Assembly: GCA_020848835.1 (NCBI GenBank)
Contig: JADLHJ010000019.1
Location: forward strand, 1 to 33,533
Length of the DNA: 33,533 bases
Direction of reading: 5' to 3'
DNA from: Candidatus Hydrogenedentota bacterium
Lineage (GTDB): Bacteria > Hydrogenedentota > Hydrogenedentia > Hydrogenedentales > SLHB01
Within the stretch, counting starts at the first letter, position 1. Every line of letters starts with the position of its first letter. Of the stretch, positions 16,464 to 24,535 are shown piece by piece. The notes beneath the pieces were generated by a model. It was given only the letters and a program-made list of their open reading frames with translations. It searched no databases and was not told the DNA's origin. A program made the position numbers and the translations under genes.

Positions 16464-17537
16464 TCATTCGGTAAGAACGGCGCGGCTTTTCTCATGTCCA
16501 AAGTAACTAGGCAATTGGATCGCTTCGAGGGCGTAATACCAACTCGCAGCCAGCAACACCGCTCCGGTCAGCACATGCAACGATGCGACGAGCGGTAGGC
16601 GTTGGGTGGTGATGGTGAACGCTCCAAGCGCGATTTGGATTGCTATCAGGATCCCGATACCAAGTGCCGCTTTCTTAAACTTGAGGTTTGAAGGACGGCA
16701 TTTCCATATCTTGCGTAACAGACCTGCATACGCAGCAAGTACTACAAGCGCCCAGAAACGATGGATCGCGTGGATAGCAACCTGTTCCATGGATACATCG
16801 GGGAGGAACGCATTAGAAGAAAGTGTCTGATCAAGTCGCCATTCGTTGATGCGTGACAGCATGGCGTCGTCAAACATCGGAAGCCATTGCCCTCCCATCG
16901 CCGGAAAGTCCGGTATGGCTAGACCCGATTCCGTGTGCCTCACAATTGCGCCCAGCAACAGTTGTATCCAAACCACCACGGTCAGACCTATGGCCCAATG
17001 CGCTGTGCGCTCTGTGTCCGGCTTAAACACGGATCCCCATTGCGGCGCAACGTTCGCCGAAAATATGCGCGCAAGAAACACAATAAGCAGTAAGTAACTT
17101 TGAGCCAGCACCCCGTGGGCTACAGATAGATATGCCGGAAGAAGATATAGGACCGTGAGTCCCCCAAGTACGCCCTGCAGGGCCACAACGGCAAGCGCGG
17201 CGAAAGCAAACCATCGAATTGAATTGCGCCGGTCATGCAGTGCAACCCAACAGAACAGAAAAAGCGTGATGATGCCGACCAGAGATGCGACAAGGCGATG
17301 GGTATGTTCATAAAACACGTTTGCACGCCACTCAGAGGGCGGAAACATGAACATGTTATAGCCATACGTCGTCGGCCAGTCGGGCACGGAAAGTCCTGCT
17401 TCATGGCTTTTCACAAGTGCACCCATAAAAATGAGTACGAGCGTGAACGCACATAATGTGCGCGCGACAAGGCGGGAAACCATCATCCCTGATTCGACCT
17501 GTGTAATCGAAGTTATGTCTTCAGCAACAGTCGCCAC
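16464..17537 (-). CDS. ctaA: Heme A synthase (CtaA/COX15)
   Basis: A 357-residue membrane protein from GTG 17537 (GGAGACA just upstream; ATG 17486 is the alternative). It has the two similar four-helix halves of the family: GALVKSHEAGLSVPDWP and EHTHRLVASLVG in the first, GAIVRHTESGLAIPDFP, IHAIHRFWALVV and HVLTGAVLLAAS in the second, with paired His as heme ligands. The enzyme oxidises the methyl group of heme O to the formyl of heme A for aa3-type oxidases. Neither ctaB nor oxidase subunits are in view; its operon partners are a cupredoxin, a RIC repair protein and a DGC protein. This is an unusual setting that ties heme a supply to the same control as nitrosative repair. Confidence 0.93.
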   Translation of the reverse strand: MATVAEDITSITQVESGMMVSRLVARTLCAFTLVLIFMGALVKSHEAGLSVPDWPTTYGYNMFMFPPSEWRANVFYEHTHRLVASLVGIITLFLFCWVALHDRRNSIRWFAFAALAVVALQGVLGGLTVLYLLPAYLSVAHGVLAQSYLLLIVFLARIFSANVAPQWGSVFKPDTERTAHWAIGLTVVVWIQLLLGAIVRHTESGLAIPDFPAMGGQWLPMFDDAMLSRINEWRLDQTLSSNAFLPDVSMEQVAIHAIHRFWALVVLAAYAGLLRKIWKCRPSNLKFKKAALGIGILIAIQIALGAFTITTQRLPLVASLHVLTGAVLLAASWYYALEAIQLPSYFGHEKSRAVLTE

Positions 17538-17647
17538 GTCTGTCTCCAAGCCACTTTTATCACGGCATCGATATGGAAGACAGGGACATCCGATCCAGCG
17601 TATGTCACGGATGCCCCTGCCAACCACTGGGTAGTGTGGGAGCTCAC
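17513..17647 (-). CDS. Possible coupled small ORF between cupredoxin and ctaA genes
   Basis: A 44-codon frame starting at a GTG that overlaps the cupredoxin stop (GTGA) and ending 25 bases inside ctaA. It encodes MSSHTTQWLAGASV..., ending WRLLLKT. It bridges the 106-base gap and could couple translation, but it has no good ribosome site and contains the stem-loop described separately. Could equally be chance. Confidence 0.2.
   Translation of the reverse strand: MSSHTTQWLAGASVTYAGSDVPVFHIDAVIKVAWRQTWRLLLKT
17581..17619 (-). terminator. Intercistronic stem-loop between cupredoxin and ctaA genes
   Basis: On the minus-strand transcript CAGGGGCATCC pairs with GGATGTCCCTG: 11 base pairs including one G-U, with a 17-base loop. 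It lies after the cupredoxin stop and 44 bases before the ctaA start. There is no U-run after the stem (TCTTCC follows), so it is more likely an mRNA-stabilising, processing or partial attenuation element than a full terminator. Confidence 0.5.
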
Positions 17648-18357
17648 TTTTTCGCGAACGCGAAGTCTACTTTTGCCGGCTCTCCGTCCTTGACAGTAAC
17701 GGTTTCCGTCTTTGTTCCGAGCCGTTCGTGCCAGGCGGTTATTTCGTATTCGCCCGCATCGAGGCCGTCTATATTGAACAGTCCATCCTCTTTGGTGATG
17801 GAGTAGTATGGGTTGTCGGTGACAAAACACCAGGCCTGCATCCACGGATGAATATCGCATTTGAATGCGAAGGGCTCTTCAACCTTATCAAACTTCGTTT
17901 CCATCTCGGTCAGGTTTGCCGGCATTGCTTTGTTTAGTGCTGTATTCGTTTTTGGCAAGCTGTGGACGTTATGCAGGATACCGTCAGGGTTGAGTACTTT
18001 TAGGGACTGGCCGGCGCGTATTACGAATACGTGCGGCGCATACCGGCAACCTTCCTGAGTCAATATGACCGGATCTGTCGGGGCTGGGTGGTCCTTGGCG
18101 GGCGCACCTTTCGTGACACGCACAAGCACGTTGGCCATTGTCTGACCAGAACCGAGCACCAACACTTCATTTGGGAGCGATTTGTCTTTGTGCTTCGAGT
18201 GGCATACGGGATCGGCAGTTGTGTCCAGCGGCTTCAACGCAGGTGGCTGTCCATCGAACTTAATCGTTCCCGTAACACTTCCTGCCCATGCTTGCATGCC
18301 GCTGAGCATCACCGCTGCGACACACGAAACACCAACCCGATACCATGATGTTCTCAT
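17644..18357 (-). CDS. Exported cupredoxin/methylamine-utilisation-like protein with C-terminal carboxypeptidase-regulatory-like domain
   Basis: A 237-residue exported protein, first gene of the minus-strand operon. ATG 18357 has GGGGAG seven bases upstream; the signal peptide is VGVSCVAAVMLSGMQAWA. The central part (PHVFVIRAGQSLKVLNPDGILHNVHS, then FAFKCDIHPWMQAW) looks like a plastocyanin-type fold with candidate type 1 copper ligands His (HNVH), Cys, His and Met in CDIHPWM. A C-terminal carboxypeptidase-regulatory-like beta domain (KEDGLFNIDGLDAGEYEITAWHERLG) follows. Proteins of this build are annotated as methylamine utilisation proteins or plastocyanins. It may carry electrons in the periplasm between the molybdenum enzyme, diheme cytochromes and a terminal oxidase; that link is inference from shared operators. 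Confidence 0.8.
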   Translation of the reverse strand: MRTSWYRVGVSCVAAVMLSGMQAWAGSVTGTIKFDGQPPALKPLDTTADPVCHSKHKDKSLPNEVLVLGSGQTMANVLVRVTKGAPAKDHPAPTDPVILTQEGCRYAPHVFVIRAGQSLKVLNPDGILHNVHSLPKTNTALNKAMPANLTEMETKFDKVEEPFAFKCDIHPWMQAWCFVTDNPYYSITKEDGLFNIDGLDAGEYEITAWHERLGTKTETVTVKDGEPAKVDFAFAKK

Positions 18358-18451
18358 CTTATACTCCCCTTTATCTGCCAGATTGCGCGCCTGCGCCGCC
18401 CGGCTGCGTGCCTTGCTTAGTCCCGTCAAGCGCGACCGCGCATTTCAATAG

Positions 18452-18500
18452 TGGACTTTTTTCTCCATTGTTGATAGCATGACTCAATTGGCTTAGTCAA
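18452..18500 (-). promoter_or_regulatory. Promoter with Rrf2-type operator for cupredoxin-ctaA-ric-dgc operon
   Basis: Reading on the minus strand: -35 TTGACT (18495-18500), 18-base spacer, -10 TATCAA (18471-18476), then TGGAGAAAAAAGTCCACTAT (18448-18467). The operator core starts 27 bases after the -35 box, the same geometry as at nxr. The ATG at 18357 is about 90 bases downstream. The divergent PVC dehydrogenase gene begins 67 bases to the other side, so a bound repressor could also touch its promoter, although I found no matching -35 on that strand. Confidence 0.7.
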
Positions 18501-18534
18501 GTTCAAAAAAGTCGGTGGTAAGGGGTTTGACGAA

Positions 18535-21468
18535 ATGCGATCGGTAGCTTGTGTTCTGTCATGTCTATTTTTTATCAATGCGGGCAGTGTCGTCGCTGCG
18601 GCGCAGGACGCCACTTCCGCGCCTTCCGTAGAGACCTTGCTTCGATCGTTTCGACTTGCCGACCCCGATCTGCAAATTGAAGTGGTAGCCGCGGAACCAA
18701 ATGTCGTAGATCCAGTGTGTGTCACCTGGGACGAAGATGGTCGCATGTATGCGGTCGAAATGCGGGATTACCCGAGCAGCGCCCCGGGCGGCACAATACG
18801 GCGTCTTATGGACACGGACAATGACGGCGTATACGAGACCGCCACAGTATTCGCGGACGCTCTGTCCTACCCTTCGTCTGCCGTGCCGTGGAACGGAGGA
18901 CTAATAGTAGCCGCCGCTCCCGACTTGATTTTTCTTAAGGACACTAACGGTGACGGTAATGCGGATGAACGCAGGACATTATTCAGCGGATTCGGGCAGG
19001 GTTTGCCAGATGCCCAGGTTAACAGCCTCTATTGGGGAAGCGACCTTTGGATATACGGTTCCAATGGTGGATCCGATGGTACGGTTACCGCGCTGGGTAG
19101 CGCTACCCCGGTATCTCTAACACACCGCGACTTTCGCGTGCGACCCGATACAGGTGTCATCGAGGCGGTCCCGGGTTTCAGCCAAACTGGCGCCTGCGAT
19201 ACGGAGTTTGGCGATCGATTGCTATCGCTTCCAACGTCACCGGTTCGCCAAACCGTTCTGGGGCAACCTGCGCCAGGGACGGTGGAAGATGTGTCGATTC
19301 TCGAATGGTTCGAATTCGGCCGTATCTGGCCTATCGGCATTCCACAAAAAAGATTCGGCGCAGGCGCGGATGGGTACTTTGCGGCTGCGCGCGGCCTTTC
19401 GTGCTATGTGGGGGATGTCACGCCCAAACATAAAAACAATGCGTTCGTTTGTGAACCGCTCGGAAATCTTGTTCACCGCAGGGTGCTCACCCGGCGCGGC
19501 TCCGTGCTCGCCGCAAAAAGAGGCGAATCCGGGTTTGAGTTTCTTGCATCGAGAGACGAGTGGTTCCGCCCCGTAAACGTCGCGACGGGCCCCGATGGCG
19601 CACTCTACATCGTCGATTTTTGTCGCCAGTACGTTGAGCACTCTTCTCTTGCACCTGAGAACGAACGCGAGTCTATTACATGGCGATCAGGCGAAACGAT
19701 GGGACGGATCTGGCGTGTCCGGCCAAAAGCGTGGGATAGGTCTTCTCATAAACCGCCAACCCTGTCTGGCGCTTCAAGCGAGGAATTGGCAAATTCGCTA
19801 CGTAGCACAAATGGCTGGGTTCGTCGTCAGGCCCAACGTCTTCTTGTTGAACGAAGAGCCGTGGAGGCTTTACCCACGCTCGAGGCAGTGGCCGCAGAAT
19901 CCGACTTGGCTGAGTCCAAGGCAGCTGCCTTGTTTACCATGGGAGCCTTGGGCAATGCGTCTAAGCAAGCGATCGTAACGGCTCTAGCGGATAAAGACCC
20001 CGGTGTCAGATCAGTGGCGGTGGTGGTCGCCCAATCCAAGTTCTCAACGCTGCCAGAACTTGTCAATATCGTCCAGTCGCTCACGCAGGATTCCGATTTG
20101 CGGGTACGCCGCGCCGTCGCGATTGCTGCAGTATCAATGCCTGCGGAATCGCGGGTGGCCACCTGCAAAACACTCGCTGTACAAGCAGAAAGCGACCAAT
20201 GGCTCACAATGGCCATAATGGATAGCGCTGGGCCGGACGCGTGGCCGCTACTTGAGTCGGTATTCGCCGCGCGCAGCTCAGACCTTGACTGGTGGGTTGC
20301 TCGGAGAGCCGAGTTCGCAAGCGGAATTGCGGAAAGGGTCGGTGCTTCCGGTAAACAAGAAGTAGTCGGGACTTTTCTCGCCCTCCTGGCCGCGTACCGT
20401 CCAGTCACGGGAGGCCCAGACGTCATTTTCCTTTCGGGACTTAGTCGCGGCCTTCAACGCAGCGGATCGTCGCTCCGCCAGATACTCTCGAGTCCTCCTG
20501 CCACGCTGGACGCCGCTGCAACGCTAGCGCTAGGCCGCGCGTTTGAAACAGCCGACGCACTAGCGCACCACAATCGAGCTGGCTTACCGCTTCGCCAAGC
20601 AGCCATCAGGTTGCTTGTAGAACAGCCGGACGGCAGTGGGATGGAAAAGCTTCTTGCGATGCTAAAGCCCGATGAACGGTCCGAAATCGTTAACGCAGTC
20701 GTTTCCACACTGGGGCAAGGTGGTGGTTCCGATACGAATGTTGCCTTGTTGGCGCGTTGGTCCGGTTTATCAAAGGACGTGCGTGGGCAGCTTGTTGAAC
20801 AGTTCGTGTCGGTCCCAGTTCAGACGACGACTCTCTTGGATGCCATCGATCAAGGTACCGTTCTTAAACATGAAATCGCGTTGAAAGTCCGCAAGACGTT
20901 GTTGGACTCCACAGATCCTGCGATTCACGAAAGAGCACTGGCTTTGTACCCCGAATTCTCATCGGCTGCGAAAGCGGATCTCTACGCGCAGTATTCGCAA
21001 GCGATTCAACTTCCCGCCGACGCCGCCCGCGGGGCGAAAGTATTTTCTATTAATTGCTTTCCCTGCCATCAAATGCAAGGCATCGGAAACACTGTTGGTC
21101 CAGAGTTGTCGGTCGCGAGCGGAAAGGCTAAGGAGGAACTCATGCGATCGATTCTCGATCCGAGCGCCGAGGTCTTGCCTGAATTTATCAGTTACACAAT
21201 CTCGACAAAGAATTTCGAGGACTATGCCGGGCTGCTGGCCAAGGAAGATGCGTCGAGCGTTACGCTTCGTGCGGCTGGCGGAATGGAACAAACAGTTCAG
21301 CGTTCGGACATCGAAACCATCGCTCCAGGGACCGGATCGCTAATGCCCGAAGGTCTGGAAGCGGCCTTTGATATTCAAGGATTAGCGGACTTGATCGAGT
21401 TTATCCGGAACCCAGCGATGGACGCTTTGAAGCAGGCTGTTTCGGAGGTCTCCGCCCCAGCATTGTGA
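18535..21468 (+). CDS. PVC-type membrane-bound dehydrogenase with HEAT repeats and C-terminal cytochrome c
   Basis: A 977-residue exported protein (signal RSVACVLSCLFFINAGSVVAAAQ). The N-terminal 400 residues form a beta-propeller of the PVC membrane-bound dehydrogenase type (TIGR02604): DPDLQIEVVAAEPNVVDPV, then RMYAVEMRDYP, TDNDGVYETATVF and GPDGALYIVDFCRQYVEH. A middle section of HEAT-like alpha repeats (about 400-830) has many LADKDPGVR-like units. A C-terminal heme domain (TIGR02603) has CFPCHQMQGIGN at about residue 840, with LDPSAEVLPEF and YTIST downstream. Such proteins are greatly expanded in Planctomycetes and relatives; substrates are mostly unknown. It is divergent from the cupredoxin operon across a shared operator, and 115 bases before regulator 2 on the same strand. 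Confidence 0.88.
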   Translation: MRSVACVLSCLFFINAGSVVAAAQDATSAPSVETLLRSFRLADPDLQIEVVAAEPNVVDPVCVTWDEDGRMYAVEMRDYPSSAPGGTIRRLMDTDNDGVYETATVFADALSYPSSAVPWNGGLIVAAAPDLIFLKDTNGDGNADERRTLFSGFGQGLPDAQVNSLYWGSDLWIYGSNGGSDGTVTALGSATPVSLTHRDFRVRPDTGVIEAVPGFSQTGACDTEFGDRLLSLPTSPVRQTVLGQPAPGTVEDVSILEWFEFGRIWPIGIPQKRFGAGADGYFAAARGLSCYVGDVTPKHKNNAFVCEPLGNLVHRRVLTRRGSVLAAKRGESGFEFLASRDEWFRPVNVATGPDGALYIVDFCRQYVEHSSLAPENERESITWRSGETMGRIWRVRPKAWDRSSHKPPTLSGASSEELANSLRSTNGWVRRQAQRLLVERRAVEALPTLEAVAAESDLAESKAAALFTMGALGNASKQAIVTALADKDPGVRSVAVVVAQSKFSTLPELVNIVQSLTQDSDLRVRRAVAIAAVSMPAESRVATCKTLAVQAESDQWLTMAIMDSAGPDAWPLLESVFAARSSDLDWWVARRAEFASGIAERVGASGKQEVVGTFLALLAAYRPVTGGPDVIFLSGLSRGLQRSGSSLRQILSSPPATLDAAATLALGRAFETADALAHHNRAGLPLRQAAIRLLVEQPDGSGMEKLLAMLKPDERSEIVNAVVSTLGQGGGSDTNVALLARWSGLSKDVRGQLVEQFVSVPVQTTTLLDAIDQGTVLKHEIALKVRKTLLDSTDPAIHERALALYPEFSSAAKADLYAQYSQAIQLPADAARGAKVFSINCFPCHQMQGIGNTVGPELSVASGKAKEELMRSILDPSAEVLPEFISYTISTKNFEDYAGLLAKEDASSVTLRAAGGMEQTVQRSDIETIAPGTGSLMPEGLEAAFDIQGLADLIEFIRNPAMDALKQAVSEVSAPAL

Positions 21469-21583
21469 CTCATGCACATATCATCGCCACAAGACAATAT
21501 GCCTGTTGTTTAACCGGCTGACCAAGTCCGTTTCGTGAACCGATTTGGACTGCGACCGCCCAATCAAAAGGGGAGATGTAAGC

Positions 21584-22099
21584 GTGCTTCAGCCGTACTC
21601 GAAAAAGTGCGTATACGCTTTTCGCGCATTGGCGTATGTCGCTGCGATTCATTCGGTAGGTCGCTTTCAAGCTGGAACACTTTGCAAAGAGGCCGGAGTA
21701 CCAGAACCATTTACGAGGAAAGTGCTGCATAAACTTGTCGAAGGCGGTCTGCTGATTGCTCACCGTGGCCCTGGCGGTGGTTACTCACTTGCCCGGCCGC
21801 CGGAGCGAATTACGCTTTGGGAAATCGTAACTCTGGTTGATATCGGCCGCCATAATGGACGGTGCGTAATGGGATTTGGCAATTGCGGATCGTCGGTGCG
21901 ATGCCCGATTCACGAAGCTACCGCGCGTTGCGCGAATTCGCTCTCCGACCAACTTGGTGAAGTGACACTGGCGGAACTCACGAGCTCTGTCGCCCTGCGC
22001 GAGCGAACATTAGTCCGCCCCGTTTTAATAGTCGAAATGCAACGAACCAAAGAGCGGGCACGAGCAGAGAAAGGAAGGGACAAGACTAATGGGAATTAA
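21584..22099 (+). CDS. Rrf2-family iron-sulfur transcription regulator 2 (NsrR/IscR type)
   Basis: A 171-residue regulator. GTG 21584 is preferred because GGGGAG lies eight bases before it; an ATG 39 bases upstream precedes that site. The winged helix has LCKEAGVPEPFTRKVLHKLV then AHRGPGGGYSLAR, and the cluster motif is C-x6-C-x5-C (CVMGFGNCGSSVRCPIH). PEPFTRK and AHRGPGGGYSLAR are identical to regulator 1, while the rest has diverged. The gene heads a tightly packed operon (11-base overlap with the beta-helix gene, then two 4-base overlaps), so it is made together with the beta-helix lipoprotein and two diheme cytochromes. It is likely a nitric-oxide or redox-sensing repressor, possibly controlling the four operator sites described. 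Confidence 0.88.
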   Translation: MLQPYSKKCVYAFRALAYVAAIHSVGRFQAGTLCKEAGVPEPFTRKVLHKLVEGGLLIAHRGPGGGYSLARPPERITLWEIVTLVDIGRHNGRCVMGFGNCGSSVRCPIHEATARCANSLSDQLGEVTLAELTSSVALRERTLVRPVLIVEMQRTKERARAEKGRDKTNGN

Positions 22100-23459
22100 T
22101 AGGTGGAGCGCACTGGTACTCGCTTTGTGCCTGCTGCAAGGTTGTGGTCCAGGTACAGAACCTTCAATGCCACAATCTGCCGCTCCGGCAGCACCCGTCG
22201 CGCAGCCCCCGGCTGAGCCCGTCGAAGCTCCGCTTGCTGAGACCCCGCAGACTACCCCTGCACCACCTTCGCCTCACGAAGTATCGATTCTACCTGGGGC
22301 CGATGCGCAGACAGCCATTCAGGAAGCGCTCATCTTGGCGAAGCCAGGTAGCGTCGTCCAGCTGGAAGAAGGTGTCTACAATCTGGAGCTTGGACTCTCG
22401 CTCGATGTCGAAGGAGTGACGATCCGGGGTCGCGGCATGGACAAGACGGTCTTGGATTTTAAGCAACAGGTGGCGGGCAGCGAGGGGCTTTTCGTCACGA
22501 GCAAAAACGTGGCACTTGAAGACTTCGCGGTAGTGGACACAAAAGGCAACGGCATCAAATCGCAAGGCTCGGACAATATTGTCATTCGGCGCGTGCGCGC
22601 TGAATGGACTGGCGGCCCGAAAGAGACTAACGGCGCCTACGGCATCTATCCGGTGAGTTCCGCTAATGTGCTCGTCGAAGATTGCGTCGCCATTGGGGGT
22701 TCTGATTCGGGAATCTACGTGGGTCAGTCCAGGAACGTCATCGTGCGACGATGCCGCGCCGAATACAACGTCGCCGGTATCGAAATTGAGAATTGCCACG
22801 GCGCGGACGTCTACGAGTGCACCGCGACCAACAATACCGGCGGCATTCTTGTTTTCGACCTGCCCGACCTGCCGCAGCAAAGAGGACACGATATTCGGCT
22901 TCTCGACAACAAGGTGTTTGCAAACAACACGCCAAATTTTGCACCCAAAGGCAACATCGTCGCGACGGTACCAACCGGTACGGGCGTCATGGTCATGGCC
23001 AACTCGAATGTTGAAGTGTTCAACAACGAGATACGGGACCACGACACCGCCAACATGCTAGTTGTGAGCTACCAATCAACATTGATCGAGATAAAGGATC
23101 CAAACTACTACCCCTACGCGGAAGCGATTCACGTTCACGACAACACCTTTGGCGCATGCGGCGCGAAACCTGGCGGCGAACGGGGCGAGCTGATCGCTGC
23201 GCTCGCTGGTACTCCATTGCCCGACATCGTATGGGACGGTATCGTGAACCAGGCAAAATTTGTCGATGCAAAGTTGCCGCCAGAGGCCGGGCTTTACATC
23301 CAAAACAATGCCGATACGCAAGGTGAAGTGACTTTCGTATCGCTCGGCGGCGCCGCGGTGTTGCCCGATCCAACCGGAGCCGTTGTCAAACGCGATTTGT
23401 CGGAACACTCAGGAGCACTGCCCGCGCTGAAGCCCATCGAGATTCCGGTCACACAATGA
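22089..23459 (+). CDS. Parallel beta-helix lipoprotein (TIGR03805 type)
   Basis: A 456-residue lipoprotein (lipobox CLLQGC) with a Pro/Ala-rich linker (residues 20-60) and then a right-handed parallel beta-helix. The repeats show as N-I-V-I-R-R-V, N-V-L-V-E-D-C, N-V-I-V-R-R-C and D-V-Y-E-C-T turns. IQEALILAKPGSVVQLEEGVY at the start of the helix is typical of the family. TIGR03805 proteins are known to occur in two-gene pairs with TIGR03806 diheme cytochromes, exactly as here. The fold is related to NosD, the copper-maturation factor of nitrous oxide reductase, but no function is established. GGAAGGGA lies ten bases before ATG 22089; the stop overlaps the next start as ATGA. Confidence 0.85.
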   Translation: MGINRWSALVLALCLLQGCGPGTEPSMPQSAAPAAPVAQPPAEPVEAPLAETPQTTPAPPSPHEVSILPGADAQTAIQEALILAKPGSVVQLEEGVYNLELGLSLDVEGVTIRGRGMDKTVLDFKQQVAGSEGLFVTSKNVALEDFAVVDTKGNGIKSQGSDNIVIRRVRAEWTGGPKETNGAYGIYPVSSANVLVEDCVAIGGSDSGIYVGQSRNVIVRRCRAEYNVAGIEIENCHGADVYECTATNNTGGILVFDLPDLPQQRGHDIRLLDNKVFANNTPNFAPKGNIVATVPTGTGVMVMANSNVEVFNNEIRDHDTANMLVVSYQSTLIEIKDPNYYPYAEAIHVHDNTFGACGAKPGGERGELIAALAGTPLPDIVWDGIVNQAKFVDAKLPPEAGLYIQNNADTQGEVTFVSLGGAAVLPDPTGAVVKRDLSEHSGALPALKPIEIPVTQ

Positions 23460-24535
23460 TAATGGCGACCGTCGTCTTGCAGTGGTTCGTGCTACTGGCC
23501 GCCTTCGCCGGTGGAACGACCGAAGAGTCGCCGTCAACGGTACGTGTGGACTACGAGGCACCCCCGCTTGAGTGGCTGAGCGGCTATAACCTGTTTTCTA
23601 ATCCAGGGATCCAGGAACCTAACACTGGCGTCATTCCCTACGACCTGAGCGCACTACTATTCAGCGACTACGCCACGAAGCATCGCTTCGTGTGGATGCC
23701 TGCGGGTACTTCTGCAAATTACCACGAGCGCGAGGTGTTCGACTTTCCTGAAGGCGCAGTCCTCATCAAGTCGTTTGGGTATCCGCGAGATGCGCGCTTC
23801 CCAGACCGTGGCGAGCAGCTTATCGAGACGCGCCTCCTGGTCCGGGCGCGGTCAGATTGGAAAATGTATCCCTACGTTTGGAACGAAGATGGCACGGACG
23901 CACGCCTAGCGCTTGCAGGTGCCCGTGTCCCCGTGACGTGGGTGGACTCGGGCGGAACGCCACACTCTTTCCAGTACATCGTGCCAAACGTCAACCAGTG
24001 CAAACACTGTCACATCGGGAAAGGCTTGCCGGCGCCCGTTGGTCCAAAGGCGCGCTATCTCAATTTCGACTACTCCTACCCGTCTGGGCGCGACAACCAA
24101 CTTGCGCACTGGATAAAGGCTGGTTACCTGTCGGGACTCGACGATCCCATACAGGCGATGAAGTCCCGGCGTTGGGATGATCCGAATGCGGGCACGCTCG
24201 AAGAGCGGGCGCGCACGTATCTGGATATCAATTGCGCACACTGCCACAACCCGACGGGCCCCGCGTTCACATCCGGTCTTGATCTGAGTTTCGATCAAGC
24301 CATACCGGTGCGGATTGGTATATTCAAGGCGCCCGTCGCCGCCGGCCGTGCAGCAAGCATTGGCCGCTACGACATCGTTCCCGGCAGGCCAGACGAGTCA
24401 ATCCTGCTGTACAGACTGGCGACCACCGACCCAGGCGTGCGTATGCCCACCGTCGGCAGGGGCCTCGTGCATGACGAAGGCGTCGCGCTCATTCGCGAGT
24501 GGATCGAGAGTATGCCGATGGCGCCTGCGCAATGA
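23456..24535 (+). CDS. SO2930-family diheme c-type cytochrome 1 (TIGR03806 type)
   Basis: A 359-residue exported protein, coupled to the beta-helix gene by ATGA. After a signal (VVLQWFVLLAAFAGGTTE) come SGYNLF, VIPYDLSALLFSDYATKHRFVWMP and FPEGAVLIKSFGYP, all conserved in the family, and two heme-binding motifs: CKHCH near residue 182 and CAHCH near 260, with a late candidate Met ligand in GVRMPTVGR. Family members are predicted periplasmic electron carriers of unknown pathway. The partner beta-helix lipoprotein upstream completes the known two-gene pair; the next gene is a second copy. Confidence 0.88.
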   Translation: MIMATVVLQWFVLLAAFAGGTTEESPSTVRVDYEAPPLEWLSGYNLFSNPGIQEPNTGVIPYDLSALLFSDYATKHRFVWMPAGTSANYHEREVFDFPEGAVLIKSFGYPRDARFPDRGEQLIETRLLVRARSDWKMYPYVWNEDGTDARLALAGARVPVTWVDSGGTPHSFQYIVPNVNQCKHCHIGKGLPAPVGPKARYLNFDYSYPSGRDNQLAHWIKAGYLSGLDDPIQAMKSRRWDDPNAGTLEERARTYLDINCAHCHNPTGPAFTSGLDLSFDQAIPVRIGIFKAPVAAGRAASIGRYDIVPGRPDESILLYRLATTDPGVRMPTVGRGLVHDEGVALIREWIESMPMAPAQ

